Shown here piece after piece: positions 6,454 through 13,077 of a stretch of 14,706 nt of DNA. Origin of the DNA: Pseudomonadota bacterium (GTDB lineage Bacteria > Bdellovibrionota > Oligoflexia > Oligoflexales > Oligoflexaceae); NCBI GenBank assembly GCA_029556045.1, contig JAKQGS010000103.1, forward strand, positions 1-14,706. Direction: 5' to 3'. The number at the start of each line of letters is the position of its first letter. Positions within the stretch are counted from its first letter, which is position 1. The translations under genes and the position numbers were made by a program. The notes under the pieces are model-generated. The model was not told the DNA's origin. It was given only the letters and a program-made list of their open reading frames with translations, and ran no database searches.

Positions 6454-7779
6454 ATGAGAATTAAAAGATCAATAGAATCAAATCTTTATGATTGGAAACA
6501 GAAGGCCCACCGCAAGCCCCTCATGGTACGTGGAGCGAGGCAGGTCGGTAAGTCAACTACAATAGCAACATTCGGCATGCAGCATTTTGACAATGTCGTC
6601 ATAATTAATTTTGATAAACGGCCGGATTTTGGTGACTGCTTTATTGCAGATCTAGATCCGCACAGAATTGTGTCCGAGCTTGAGGTTAAATCCCGAAGCA
6701 AGATCATTCCAGGACAAACATTACTTTTCCTAGACGAGATTCAGGAGTGCCCCAATGCCATCGCGGCTTTGCGTTATTTTTATGAGGAAATGCAGGACCT
6801 GCACGTCATTGCTGCTGGTAGTCTCCTTGAATTTGCATTTGAAGCCATCTCAGTTCCTGTCGGTAGGATAGAGTTTGCATGGATGTACCCATTGAGCTTC
6901 ACAGAATTTCTTGGTGCGACATCACGCCAAAATCTCGCGGACTTAATGCCAAGCTATCAAACTCAAATGGAATTGAAGTGGAATCTCTCAGAATCAATGG
7001 TTTCCGAATTTTACCGAGCGATTCGAGAATACTTTATTGTTGGAGGCATGCCGGAAGTTGTTCAATCGTACGTCAAAACCAGATCCTATGTTTTGGTTGA
7101 TGAGATGCTTGATAACATCGTTGCAGCGTTTCTTGTCGACTCCAATAAATATGCCAAGGGCGAAAAGCAACTCGCTAATCTGTCATCTGTGCTTAGACGA
7201 ATTTATCGGTTTGTTGGCCAGGAAATCACCTATACCACTCTTGGTGAAGGAGACAATCCACAAAGGACTGCGACGTCGCTTAAACTCCTGGAACGAGCCA
7301 TGCTCTGCCATATCGTTCGGTCTACAACCCCGTCTTCTCTCCCGCTAGCGGGGGGTGCCAATGAAAAGCACTTTAAGTGCGTATTGCTTGATATTGGTTT
7401 TGCGCGCAGGTTAGCCGGCCTTGACGCCAACGATTGTTTGACGACGCGAGAACTTTTATCTATCCACGATGGACGTGCAGCTGAGCAATTTGTGGGACAA
7501 AACCTGTTGGCTGAGTCAGGGCGAGGGTCCGAGGGAGGAAAACTCTATTGCTGGATCAGGCCGCAGAAGAGCGCAAAGGCAGAAGTTGACTATCTTCTCT
7601 CTCGTCATGGCCAAATCATCCCGGTTGAAGTAAAAAGCGGAGCAACCGGACGTTTAAAGAGTCTTGCTGTACTTCTTCAGGAATACCCTCAAATCCCTAT
7701 GGGCGTTTGTCTCAAAGAGACCACGAAACCGGTTTGGAATGATAGGATCTTATCACTACCCCTATTTACAAAGATTTGA
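6454..7779 (+). CDS. AAA_14 / DUF4143 ATPase
   Basis: The 441 residues have the typical two-part layout. The N-terminal AAA ATPase shows Walker A GARQVGKST (27-35), Walker B LLFLDEIQE (90-98), AAGSLLEFA (120-128) and PLSFTEFL (146-153). A middle helical part contains EYFIVGGMPEVV. The C-terminal DUF4143 region has a PD-(D/E)xK-like core: AAEQF (Glu344), AEVDYL (Asp379) and IPVEVKSG (Glu392, Lys394). The length matches the family. The start has AGGA 7 bases upstream. Members occur as scattered accessory genes in many bacteria and archaea; their function is not settled, and links to DNA or defence are inferred from the nuclease-like fold. The gene is more AT-rich than its neighbours, stands alone, and lies between the two copies of a 55-bp repeat, all consistent with horizontal gain. 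It appears intact. Confidence 0.9.
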   Translation: MRIKRSIESNLYDWKQKAHRKPLMVRGARQVGKSTTIATFGMQHFDNVVIINFDKRPDFGDCFIADLDPHRIVSELEVKSRSKIIPGQTLLFLDEIQECPNAIAALRYFYEEMQDLHVIAAGSLLEFAFEAISVPVGRIEFAWMYPLSFTEFLGATSRQNLADLMPSYQTQMELKWNLSESMVSEFYRAIREYFIVGGMPEVVQSYVKTRSYVLVDEMLDNIVAAFLVDSNKYAKGEKQLANLSSVLRRIYRFVGQEITYTTLGEGDNPQRTATSLKLLERAMLCHIVRSTTPSSLPLAGGANEKHFKCVLLDIGFARRLAGLDANDCLTTRELLSIHDGRAAEQFVGQNLLAESGRGSEGGKLYCWIRPQKSAKAEVDYLLSRHGQIIPVEVKSGATGRLKSLAVLLQEYPQIPMGVCLKETTKPVWNDRILSLPLFTKI

Positions 7780-7814
7780 AGAATGTTCATGGGTCCCCGC
7801 TATTTCGAAAACCT

Positions 7815-7841
7815 TCGATTACCAATCGACAGCAATTTTTT
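7815..7841 (+). terminator. weak intrinsic terminator candidate after the ATPase gene
   Basis: A perfect 6-bp hairpin, TCGATT-ACC-AATCGA, is followed six bases later by a run of T (7836-7841). The stem is AT-rich, so termination would be weak. Confidence 0.35.
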
Positions 7842-7846
7842 GACCC

Positions 7847-7901
7847 TTCCGAGACCAGGGATATCGCAACGGTTTTTGATTCTTTTCGCACCAATTGTAA
7901 G
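7847..7901 (+). repeat. 55-bp direct repeat, right copy (B)
   Basis: This is the partner of 6059-6113 in the same orientation, 46 of 55 bases identical and no gaps. It ends 26 bases before the -35 box of the HNH gene promoter. The two copies bracket about 1.7 kb that includes the whole ATPase gene and its upstream region. Confidence 0.8.
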
Positions 7902-7927
7902 CTAGGCTCGAATTTTGATCCGTGGAT

Positions 7928-7955
7928 TTGACATGCGTCATCGCTGCGGTAGAAT
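7928..7955 (+). promoter_or_regulatory. sigma-70-type promoter for the HNH gene
   Basis: A consensus TTGACA (7928-7933), a 16-base spacer and TAGAAT (7950-7955, 5 of 6 consensus) lie upstream of the HNH ATG at 8002, predicting a start near 7962 and a leader of about 40 bases. The -35 overlaps a TGAC-N4-GTCA inverted repeat (7929-7940). Confidence 0.65.
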
Positions 7956-8001
7956 TAACGATAGCCAGGGCATTTAGGTATTTAAAGTTGGGCCGTTGTT
8001 G

Positions 8002-8316
8002 ATGGCGAATAGATGGAACATTCCCCCTCAGTTAGAAACTGAAATTAGGCAGCGAGACAGGGCCTGTGTGTATTGTGGAGTTGAATTCACCTCTGCAGCG
8101 GTATCTAGAAAGTCAGCTGCTAGTTGGGAACACATCATCAACGATGCAACGATAGTCACAAGAGACAATATTGCCCTCTGCTGCTGTGCATGCAATGCCA
8201 GCAAAGGACAGAAGAAGCTTTCGGAGTGGCTGCAATCAGATTATTGTAGAATCCTTGGTATTACTTCTGATTCAGTTGCAGAGGTTGTCAGAAAAGCGAT
8301 CAATCGCGGACTCTAG
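8002..8316 (+). CDS. small HNH endonuclease
   Basis: The 104-residue protein has the compact zinc-ribbon HNH layout: CVYCG near residue 24, then SWEHIINDA carrying the His, and NIALCCCACNASKGQKKLSEWL with the second Cys pair and the Asn/Lys-rich end of the nuclease motif. This ordering (CxxC, WEH, then NIA..C..CN.SKG) matches a common free-standing HNH family; such proteins are cytoplasmic metal-dependent DNA nucleases, often found near mobile DNA. Two TTG codons in frame precede ATG 8002; the ATG is chosen because it is the better codon and fits the family start (MA..WNIP). No strong Shine-Dalgarno is seen. A clear promoter sits at 7928-7955. The stop codon overlaps the stop of an HTH remnant on the other strand. 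Its target is unknown. Confidence 0.85.
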   Translation: MANRWNIPPQLETEIRQRDRACVYCGVEFTSAAVSRKSAASWEHIINDATIVTRDNIALCCCACNASKGQKKLSEWLQSDYCRILGITSDSVAEVVRKAINRGL

Positions 8317-8516
8317 ACTCCAGCAGAGTTATTCTGCGCTTCAGTCACATCAATATTCGGATCCAAAAGTTCCCAATACCCCAACAACCGGCCCACTGTA
8401 TACAAATCGATCCTATATTTAACGATTTCGTTAACCCGTGCCGGTTCAATTCCAAGCATTTCCGCTAGCTCTTTCTGAAGGCCGTTTTCACTAACTTGAT
8501 TTTTTGTGTTTTGGCT
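8313..8516 (-). pseudogene. truncated HTH (XRE/HigA-like antitoxin) remnant
   Basis: On the minus strand, 67 codons are open from just after a TGA (8517-8519) to TAG (8313-8315). The peptide LQKELAEMLGIEPARVNEIV, followed by KYRIDLYTVGRLLGYWELLD, reads as a DNA-binding helix-turn-helix plus the following helix, as in XRE-type antitoxins. No suitable start codon precedes the domain, and the N-terminal half of the usual protein is missing: the frame closes inside the 3' end of the CYTH gene. It is therefore a 3' fragment of a lost gene, probably an antitoxin whose toxin is gone. Recognition is by pattern only. It has the mixed composition of the island rather than of the genes to its right. Confidence 0.6.
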
Positions 8517-9087
8517 TCAACAACAGCTCAAACAACGTCTGCGGCGAGCGGGTGAGTTGATCAAGGCCTAATGAAGCTTCATATTTCTCGATCACTTTAA
8601 TCGCCTGTTGGCGGGATTTGTAGCGGATGGCCTCCACCTCGATGCAGGAAACGGATTTACGCCCGGACGTTGCGTGATAGAGTACAATTTCCGCGTCGTT
8701 AAAGTAGAACACCTGGACCTTTTTTTTAAGTTGTCCCTGCCACCGGATACCGAAGGAATCAAGAAACGCCTCAACGGCGTCCTGCTGCATATCGGCACAA
8801 TGGCACAATTCCAGATTCACTTCCTTGCGGCATTCGGGATCATCGCCGAGGTTTTTGATAGTTAAGTGGTGAAGCTTTTGATCAAAACGATGCCGTACAA
8901 TGGCTCCTGGCATATTTTTAAGCAGGTAGTAACGATCGGTCACGTCGATCTGGTAGTGCCTCTGTGGCTTTAGAGACCGCACCCGCCGCAGAAAAGCCGC
9001 CTGATTATAGCGGCGAGGAAGGACAAATTTATGCTCGATTTCGAGAAATTTGAGCTTTTTGCTGGACTGCACCTTTGACCCAGACAT
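8491..9087 (-). CDS. CYTH-domain protein (triphosphate tunnel family)
   Basis: CYTH proteins fold as a beta tunnel that binds triphosphates; members are tripolyphosphatases, thiamine-triphosphatases or class IV adenylate cyclases. The 198 residues begin with the diagnostic ExExK (EIEHK, 16-20). Basic and acidic tunnel residues follow in AIVRHRF (63-69), LTIKN (75-79), RKEVNLEL (87-94) and the late strand CIEVEAI (148-154). The region before it, VFYFNDAEIVLYHATSG, seems to lack the Arg and the Asp usually found there, so activity is uncertain. Substrate cannot be told from sequence. The ATG is 2 bases after the TGA of the pyruvate-kinase-like gene, so the two are almost surely translated in a coupled way. 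The 3' end overlaps the open frame of an HTH remnant, which suggests the island junction falls here. Confidence 0.8.
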   Translation of the reverse strand: MSGSKVQSSKKLKFLEIEHKFVLPRRYNQAAFLRRVRSLKPQRHYQIDVTDRYYLLKNMPGAIVRHRFDQKLHHLTIKNLGDDPECRKEVNLELCHCADMQQDAVEAFLDSFGIRWQGQLKKKVQVFYFNDAEIVLYHATSGRKSVSCIEVEAIRYKSRQQAIKVIEKYEASLGLDQLTRSPQTLFELLLKPKHKKSS

Positions 9088-9089
9088 AG

Positions 9090-10517
9090 TCAGACCACGG
9101 TTTGAACGGTAAAGAGATTGCTCCCTTCCTTTTCCACCGACGACAGTGTTACGGATACAAACACGTAACGATCACCCGGCTTAAGCCACTTGTCTTGGAC
9201 TAGTTCGCTGTTGATGATTTGTAAGACTTCATCAATGTTGGGATATTCATGCAAGACAAATCCGTTCACACCCCGCACCAGTTTCAAACGACGCAACACC
9301 TGAATATCTTGCGTCACCGCAATGACCTGGATTGGAGAACGCATGGCGGAGAGATGCAGCGCCGTGTTGCCGGTTTTGGTGATACAGACAATCGCTTTGG
9401 CACCAATGCGATGGGCGGTTTTGTAGGCGGAATAGGTGATGGTATCCAAAACCGAATCGGCGACAGGAGTCTGATCCTTCGCCCAGTTCAGAGTCAGGCT
9501 TTGGCCATGTTTTTCAACATCTTCGATCGTTTTGCGGGCCAACATCAGACCCCGGCGTGCATATTTGCCATAAGCGAGATCCTCCGAAAGAACCACGCCA
9601 TCGGCACCATCGAAGACCGCGTTGGCAATGTCTGACACCTCAGCGCGGGTCGGAGTGGCGTTGTGGCGCATGGAGCTCAGGATTTCGCTGGCCACCAGCA
9701 CGATTTTGGATTGTTGATTGCACTTCTGAATGATCTCTTTTGTCAGCATCGGCACACTGGCTGGATCCGTGGCCATAGCCAGATCAACCCGCGCAATCAA
9801 AACACCACGCACATGGGGCAGCAGTTCATCCAACTTTTCACAAACACTTTCGCTGGAGAGTTTCAGAATAACCCACGGGGCACGCCCCTTGCCCATTGTC
9901 TCAAGGGTGGTATTAAGCCGAACAAGTTCATCGGCGTTCTCAAAACCCGGAACCACCACGAACTCCACCTCTTGGTCACAAATCGCCTTGAGGCTGCGTT
10001 CATCGATGGCATTTAAACGGGCAGGCTGTCTGGTGGAGGGCACATGCACTTCCATGTCCGGGAGTACGACTCCCCCTTGCCGCACTTCCAAAGTGGCGGT
10101 TTCTCCTTGGACCTGCAGGACTTCCAGTACTACGGAACCCGATCCCAGGTATACCGCAGCCCCCTTGGTAAAGAGGTCCGCAATGTTATCTGTTTCCAGG
10201 GTGAAGTCGCAGGAACCTGACTTGCCAAACGTCAGCTGTTGACCAAAAAGGACTTCACGGGGTTCTGCCAGGTTTTTGAGGGATCCGCGCTCCTTGGAAA
10301 GCAGGTCCACCAGAATGGGAAGGGGTATCGTCCCTTTGTTTGGTTGCTGGCGAAGTTTTTTGATGAATTCCAGAATAAGCGGGAGATCGTTATGTCCCGA
10401 CGCCAGACGCAGAGCATCGACATCCTCTTCGAGGATGTCCTTAAGAACCTGATCCGTCAGACACTTGGCTTCAAACGACCACACCACATTGGTGCGTCGG
10501 TTTTCTCGTAATAGCAT
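9090..10517 (-). CDS. pyruvate-kinase-like protein with altered catalytic residues
   Basis: It has pyruvate kinase layout and length (475 residues from ATG 10517; 478 from GTG 10526). Numbered from the GTG, these parts are recognisable: LILEFIKKLR, a B-domain-like beta region (90-165), GVLIARVDLA (241-250, matching GIMVARGDLG), PTRAEVSDIANAVFDGADGV (292-311, matching PTRAEAGDVANAILDGTDAV) and the C-terminal domain with ITKTGNTA. Key sites differ: TxGP near the N terminus reads WSFEAK, RxNFSHG reads RLASGHN, DTKGPEIR reads DLLSKERG, the metal ligand in KIEN reads KLSS (Lys222 kept, Glu lost), ARGDLG reads ARVDLA, and TATQML reads VASEIL. A normal pyruvate kinase reaction is therefore doubtful. 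ATG 10517 has GGGTGG 5 bases before it. It lies between psd and the CYTH gene in a likely operon. Confidence 0.8.
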   Translation of the reverse strand: MLLRENRRTNVVWSFEAKCLTDQVLKDILEEDVDALRLASGHNDLPLILEFIKKLRQQPNKGTIPLPILVDLLSKERGSLKNLAEPREVLFGQQLTFGKSGSCDFTLETDNIADLFTKGAAVYLGSGSVVLEVLQVQGETATLEVRQGGVVLPDMEVHVPSTRQPARLNAIDERSLKAICDQEVEFVVVPGFENADELVRLNTTLETMGKGRAPWVILKLSSESVCEKLDELLPHVRGVLIARVDLAMATDPASVPMLTKEIIQKCNQQSKIVLVASEILSSMRHNATPTRAEVSDIANAVFDGADGVVLSEDLAYGKYARRGLMLARKTIEDVEKHGQSLTLNWAKDQTPVADSVLDTITYSAYKTAHRIGAKAIVCITKTGNTALHLSAMRSPIQVIAVTQDIQVLRRLKLVRGVNGFVLHEYPNIDEVLQIINSELVQDKWLKPGDRYVFVSVTLSSVEKEGSNLFTVQTVV

Positions 10518-10541
10518 CCCTGCCACCCATGGGTCGATGGT

Positions 10542-11396
10542 TTATAAAAGCGATTCTCCCATTAATATAGGCCGTTTTACATGAGATTGCACCAGCGGAT
10601 AACGCTTGGTTAATTTTTCATCACAAATCACCACAACTGTCGAACCCAGCATGAATGTCCCCAGCTCCGCGCCGGCATTCAATGTCTGTCCGGATGTCGG
10701 CGCCCACTCGTGAATGGTATTGGATCCCCATTGACGTTTGAGACTGTTGGTCACAAAATCCGGAGCCATCGGCGTCACCATGCGTCCCACATTAAAGGCC
10801 CCCACCATCACCACCCAGGCTTTCCCACCACCCTCCACATCGATTTCAAAAACAAGGCGTTCATTCAGGTTGAACAGGTTTTTCATCTTGTGAACAAAGT
10901 AGTGGTTAACCGGCCACAACCGCCCCGGTATATAACGCAGCCGCGTGACCGTACCGGTAAATGGTGTATGAACACGATGGTAGTTATGGGGCGCAAGATA
11001 CACCGTGAAAAACCACGACGGCTGAAAATCTGCTTTCGTGTCCCCTGGACCATAAGCCAGCTCCCGCAGGGAATAATTGAGGCCTTTGACCTGCGTGGCC
11101 TGATCGCCGTTGGTCACCCGATCGGATATAGAGAGAATGCCATCGGCGGGGGAACAAACCGCGCTTCGGACAGGGCGCATGCCGGGTTTCAAAGCACGGG
11201 TAAATACATCCTCAATGCAGCGATAGGTCGTGAGGGGGTGCTCTGCCTCGGTCATATCAATGCCAAATGTCCGCACAAATCTAGACTTGAGACCTTCGTT
11301 TAAAAAAGCAGGCAGGTGCAGACGAACCAACCAACCCGTGAGGAAACTCAGGAGATTTTTTGGCAGAAGGATCCCAAAATAAAAGAATAAAAGCAT
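10542..11396 (-). CDS. psd: phosphatidylserine decarboxylase proenzyme
   Basis: This inner-membrane enzyme makes phosphatidylethanolamine from phosphatidylserine with a pyruvoyl cofactor formed by self-cleavage. The 284 residues show a hydrophobic N terminus (MLLFFYFGILL...), PADG with Asp85, YLAPHNYHRVHTP with His140/His143, VGAFNVGRM, and the cleavage motif LGST near the end (GTFMLGSTVVV), where Ser252 would become the pyruvoyl group. The Asp/His/Ser set needed for autocleavage is present, so the enzyme should be active. The length is that of the short bacterial Psd type. ATG 11396 has GAGGA 8 bases upstream. The pyruvate-kinase-like gene follows closely (24 bases to its ATG), and trmFO precedes it by 45 bases, so all belong to one probable transcript. 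Confidence 0.95.
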   Translation of the reverse strand: MLLFFYFGILLPKNLLSFLTGWLVRLHLPAFLNEGLKSRFVRTFGIDMTEAEHPLTTYRCIEDVFTRALKPGMRPVRSAVCSPADGILSISDRVTNGDQATQVKGLNYSLRELAYGPGDTKADFQPSWFFTVYLAPHNYHRVHTPFTGTVTRLRYIPGRLWPVNHYFVHKMKNLFNLNERLVFEIDVEGGGKAWVVMVGAFNVGRMVTPMAPDFVTNSLKRQWGSNTIHEWAPTSGQTLNAGAELGTFMLGSTVVVICDEKLTKRYPLVQSHVKRPILMGESLL

Positions 11397-11441
11397 GAAT
11401 TAAATCCTCAATGTCTTACCCGTCATACACGTCATACTTAA

Positions 11442-12788
11442 TTAAAACCCCTCAAGGTATTTTAGATATTCCGCAAAATCCCGCTGCGCCCGCGCCACCT
11501 GCAAGTTCTTTTTCTCCTGTTTCGGTATCTTTTTGCCGGAGGCCGATGTTACCGCCGGTAATAAACCAAAATTAGTGTTCATGGGCTGGTATTCACCTAA
11601 TGGTCCTTGGGTCACATAGTTGTGCAGCGCGCCGATCATGCTGGTAGCCGGCGGCGGGGGAATCGGTTGGCTGCGCAGGATGTGGGAAGCCACCGCGGTT
11701 CCGGCAAAAAGACCCATCGAAGCTGATTCGGTATATCCTTCAACGCCGGTGATCTGACCGGCCAAAAACAAGCGCGGATGGGAACGAAAACTTAAATCAG
11801 ATGCTAAAACCTTGGGACTGTTGATGTAGGTGTTGCGATGAACGGAACCAAAACGCAAAAACTCCGCATGTTCCATGCCGGGAATTTTGGAAAACACCCG
11901 CTTTTGTTCGGGCCATTTCATTTTGGTTTGAAAGCCCACCATGCTGACAATGGTGCCATCGGCGTTTTCTTTGCGTAGCTGGATATTCGCATAGGGCCGC
12001 ATACCTGTGGCTGGATCCGTAATGCCTACGGGTTTCATGGGCCCAAAACGCAGGGTGTCCGGCCCCCGTTCAGCCATGACTTCGATCGGCAGGCAGGATT
12101 CAAAATAACGAGGTTCCTCGAAATCATGGAGCGGCATCTTTTCCGCGGTTAACACATCGTGAATAAAAGTTTCGTACTGCTCTTTGTTGAGTGGGATGTT
12201 GAGATAATCCCCCTCTGTTCCGTAGCGGTCGGCCCAATAAGCATTTTGCAAATTCAGAGAATCAGTTTCAATCACCGGAGCGATCGCATCGTAGAAATAA
12301 AGATTCTTCTGCGCACCTGTATAGGGGGCCAGAGCCTCCACCAGCCTGTTGGATGTCAAAGGGCCGGAGGCCACAATCCACCACTCGTGGCGTTCTTTCA
12401 TCTGATCGAAGGAAGGCAACGAAGCGATTTCACCATCCTCCCGGGTAAATCCTGGAAACTGCTGCAGGCGCTCGGCGATGAACGTTGAAAACATCTCCCG
12501 ATCGACGGCCAGAGCTTGCCCGGCGGGAACTTTGGCGTGGGCTGCCGCCTGCAGGATTAACGAGCCCATGGCGGTCATCTCGTCCTTCAACAGGCCCGGG
12601 GCGGTTTCGCTGGCCATCGACTTCAGGGAGTTTGAGCAGACCAGCTCCGCCAATCCACCGGTCTTGTGCGCTGGTGTAGATTTTTGTGGTCGCATCTCAT
12701 GCAACACCACTGGGATTTGGCGACGCAGGCATTGATAAGCCGCCTCACATCCCGCCAATCCACCACCCACGATATGAACTGTTTCCAT
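11442..12788 (-). CDS. trmFO: methylenetetrahydrofolate--tRNA-(uracil-5-)-methyltransferase
   Basis: It makes m5U54 in the T loop of tRNA using methylenetetrahydrofolate and FADH2, in place of the SAM-dependent TrmA of enteric bacteria. The 448 residues compare with about 435 in B. subtilis. Seen: dinucleotide-binding IVGGGLAGCEAA (6-17), ELVCSNSLKS with Cys51, RPYANIQLRKENADG, CLPIEVMAERGPDTLRFGPM with Cys232 (the second conserved Cys), QMKWPEQKRVF-like GFQTKMKWPEQ, and the FAD-binding LAGQITGVEGYTESA. The frame could begin one codon earlier at GTG 12791, but AGGAG (12794-12798) lies 5 bases from the ATG and only 2 from the GTG, so 12788 is chosen. It is the first gene of the probable operon trmFO-psd-pyk-like-CYTH. 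Confidence 0.96.
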   Translation of the reverse strand: METVHIVGGGLAGCEAAYQCLRRQIPVVLHEMRPQKSTPAHKTGGLAELVCSNSLKSMASETAPGLLKDEMTAMGSLILQAAAHAKVPAGQALAVDREMFSTFIAERLQQFPGFTREDGEIASLPSFDQMKERHEWWIVASGPLTSNRLVEALAPYTGAQKNLYFYDAIAPVIETDSLNLQNAYWADRYGTEGDYLNIPLNKEQYETFIHDVLTAEKMPLHDFEEPRYFESCLPIEVMAERGPDTLRFGPMKPVGITDPATGMRPYANIQLRKENADGTIVSMVGFQTKMKWPEQKRVFSKIPGMEHAEFLRFGSVHRNTYINSPKVLASDLSFRSHPRLFLAGQITGVEGYTESASMGLFAGTAVASHILRSQPIPPPPATSMIGALHNYVTQGPLGEYQPMNTNFGLLPAVTSASGKKIPKQEKKNLQVARAQRDFAEYLKYLEGF

Positions 12789-12793
12789 CACTA

Positions 12794-12798
12794 CTCCT
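12794..12798 (-). promoter_or_regulatory. Shine-Dalgarno that sets the trmFO start
   Basis: AGGAG on the minus strand, 5 bases before ATG 12788. It favours this ATG over the adjoining upstream GTG. Confidence 0.65.
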
Positions 12799-12922
12799 AT
12801 TGCTGCTTCCCCTGACGATGATCAAGGGAACCTATGCATGATATCTGCCTGCCGTCCAATCATTACTCACTGTAATCTTTGGATTTTGTGTCCTTTTGGA
12901 GACAGGTGAGCCCGCTGGGTTA

Positions 12923-12937
12923 GTGCTTATTTAGCAC
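12923..12937. promoter_or_regulatory. possible activator site, GTGCT-N5-AGCAC
   Basis: A perfect 5-bp inverted repeat with an AT-rich centre lies about 75 bases upstream of the -24/-12 element at 13011. Enhancer-binding activators of sigma-54 promoters bind such inverted repeats at this kind of distance. The match is short, so it is only a candidate. Confidence 0.3.
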
Positions 12938-13010
12938 ATCACCCCCGATGGGTCTGCTGAGAAATGAGGTAAGTCACCGACTTTTATTCTTTCTTTTCTC
13001 TTTTTTGCGT

Positions 13011-13026
13011 TGGCACGAACCCTGCT
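13011..13026 (+). promoter_or_regulatory. sigma-54 (RpoN) type -24/-12 promoter
   Basis: TGGCAC (13011-13016), 5 bases, then CTGCT (13022-13026). GG and GC are separated by exactly 10 bases, as the -24/-12 consensus TGGCACG-N4-TTGCW requires; only one core base differs (C for T). A pyrimidine tract lies just upstream. The predicted start is near 13037, giving a leader of about 40 bases to the ATG at 13078. Confidence 0.65.
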
Positions 13027-13077
13027 TAGATATCCGCAGGGGACGGGCACAAAACAACACCACGGGGAGAGTTCACC

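Noticed and set aside
6454..7779. The ATPase gene as a transposase or known restriction enzyme
   Set aside because: It has the AAA_14 plus DUF4143 layout; no DDE, serine or tyrosine recombinase motif and no methyltransferase partner are present.
10710..11303. Plus-strand 197-codon open frame opposite psd
   Set aside because: Antisense shadow of a well-supported gene; composition is His/Arg-rich as expected from the reverse strand.
11421..11437. CGTCATAC repeated twice with 9-base period between psd and trmFO
   Set aside because: Too short to mean anything by itself, and inside a 45-base gap of a likely operon.
12900..12965. Folded, tRNA-like stretch upstream of the sigma-54 promoter
   Set aside because: No acceptor stem, T-loop or anticodon arrangement could be drawn; only a short inverted repeat is supported.
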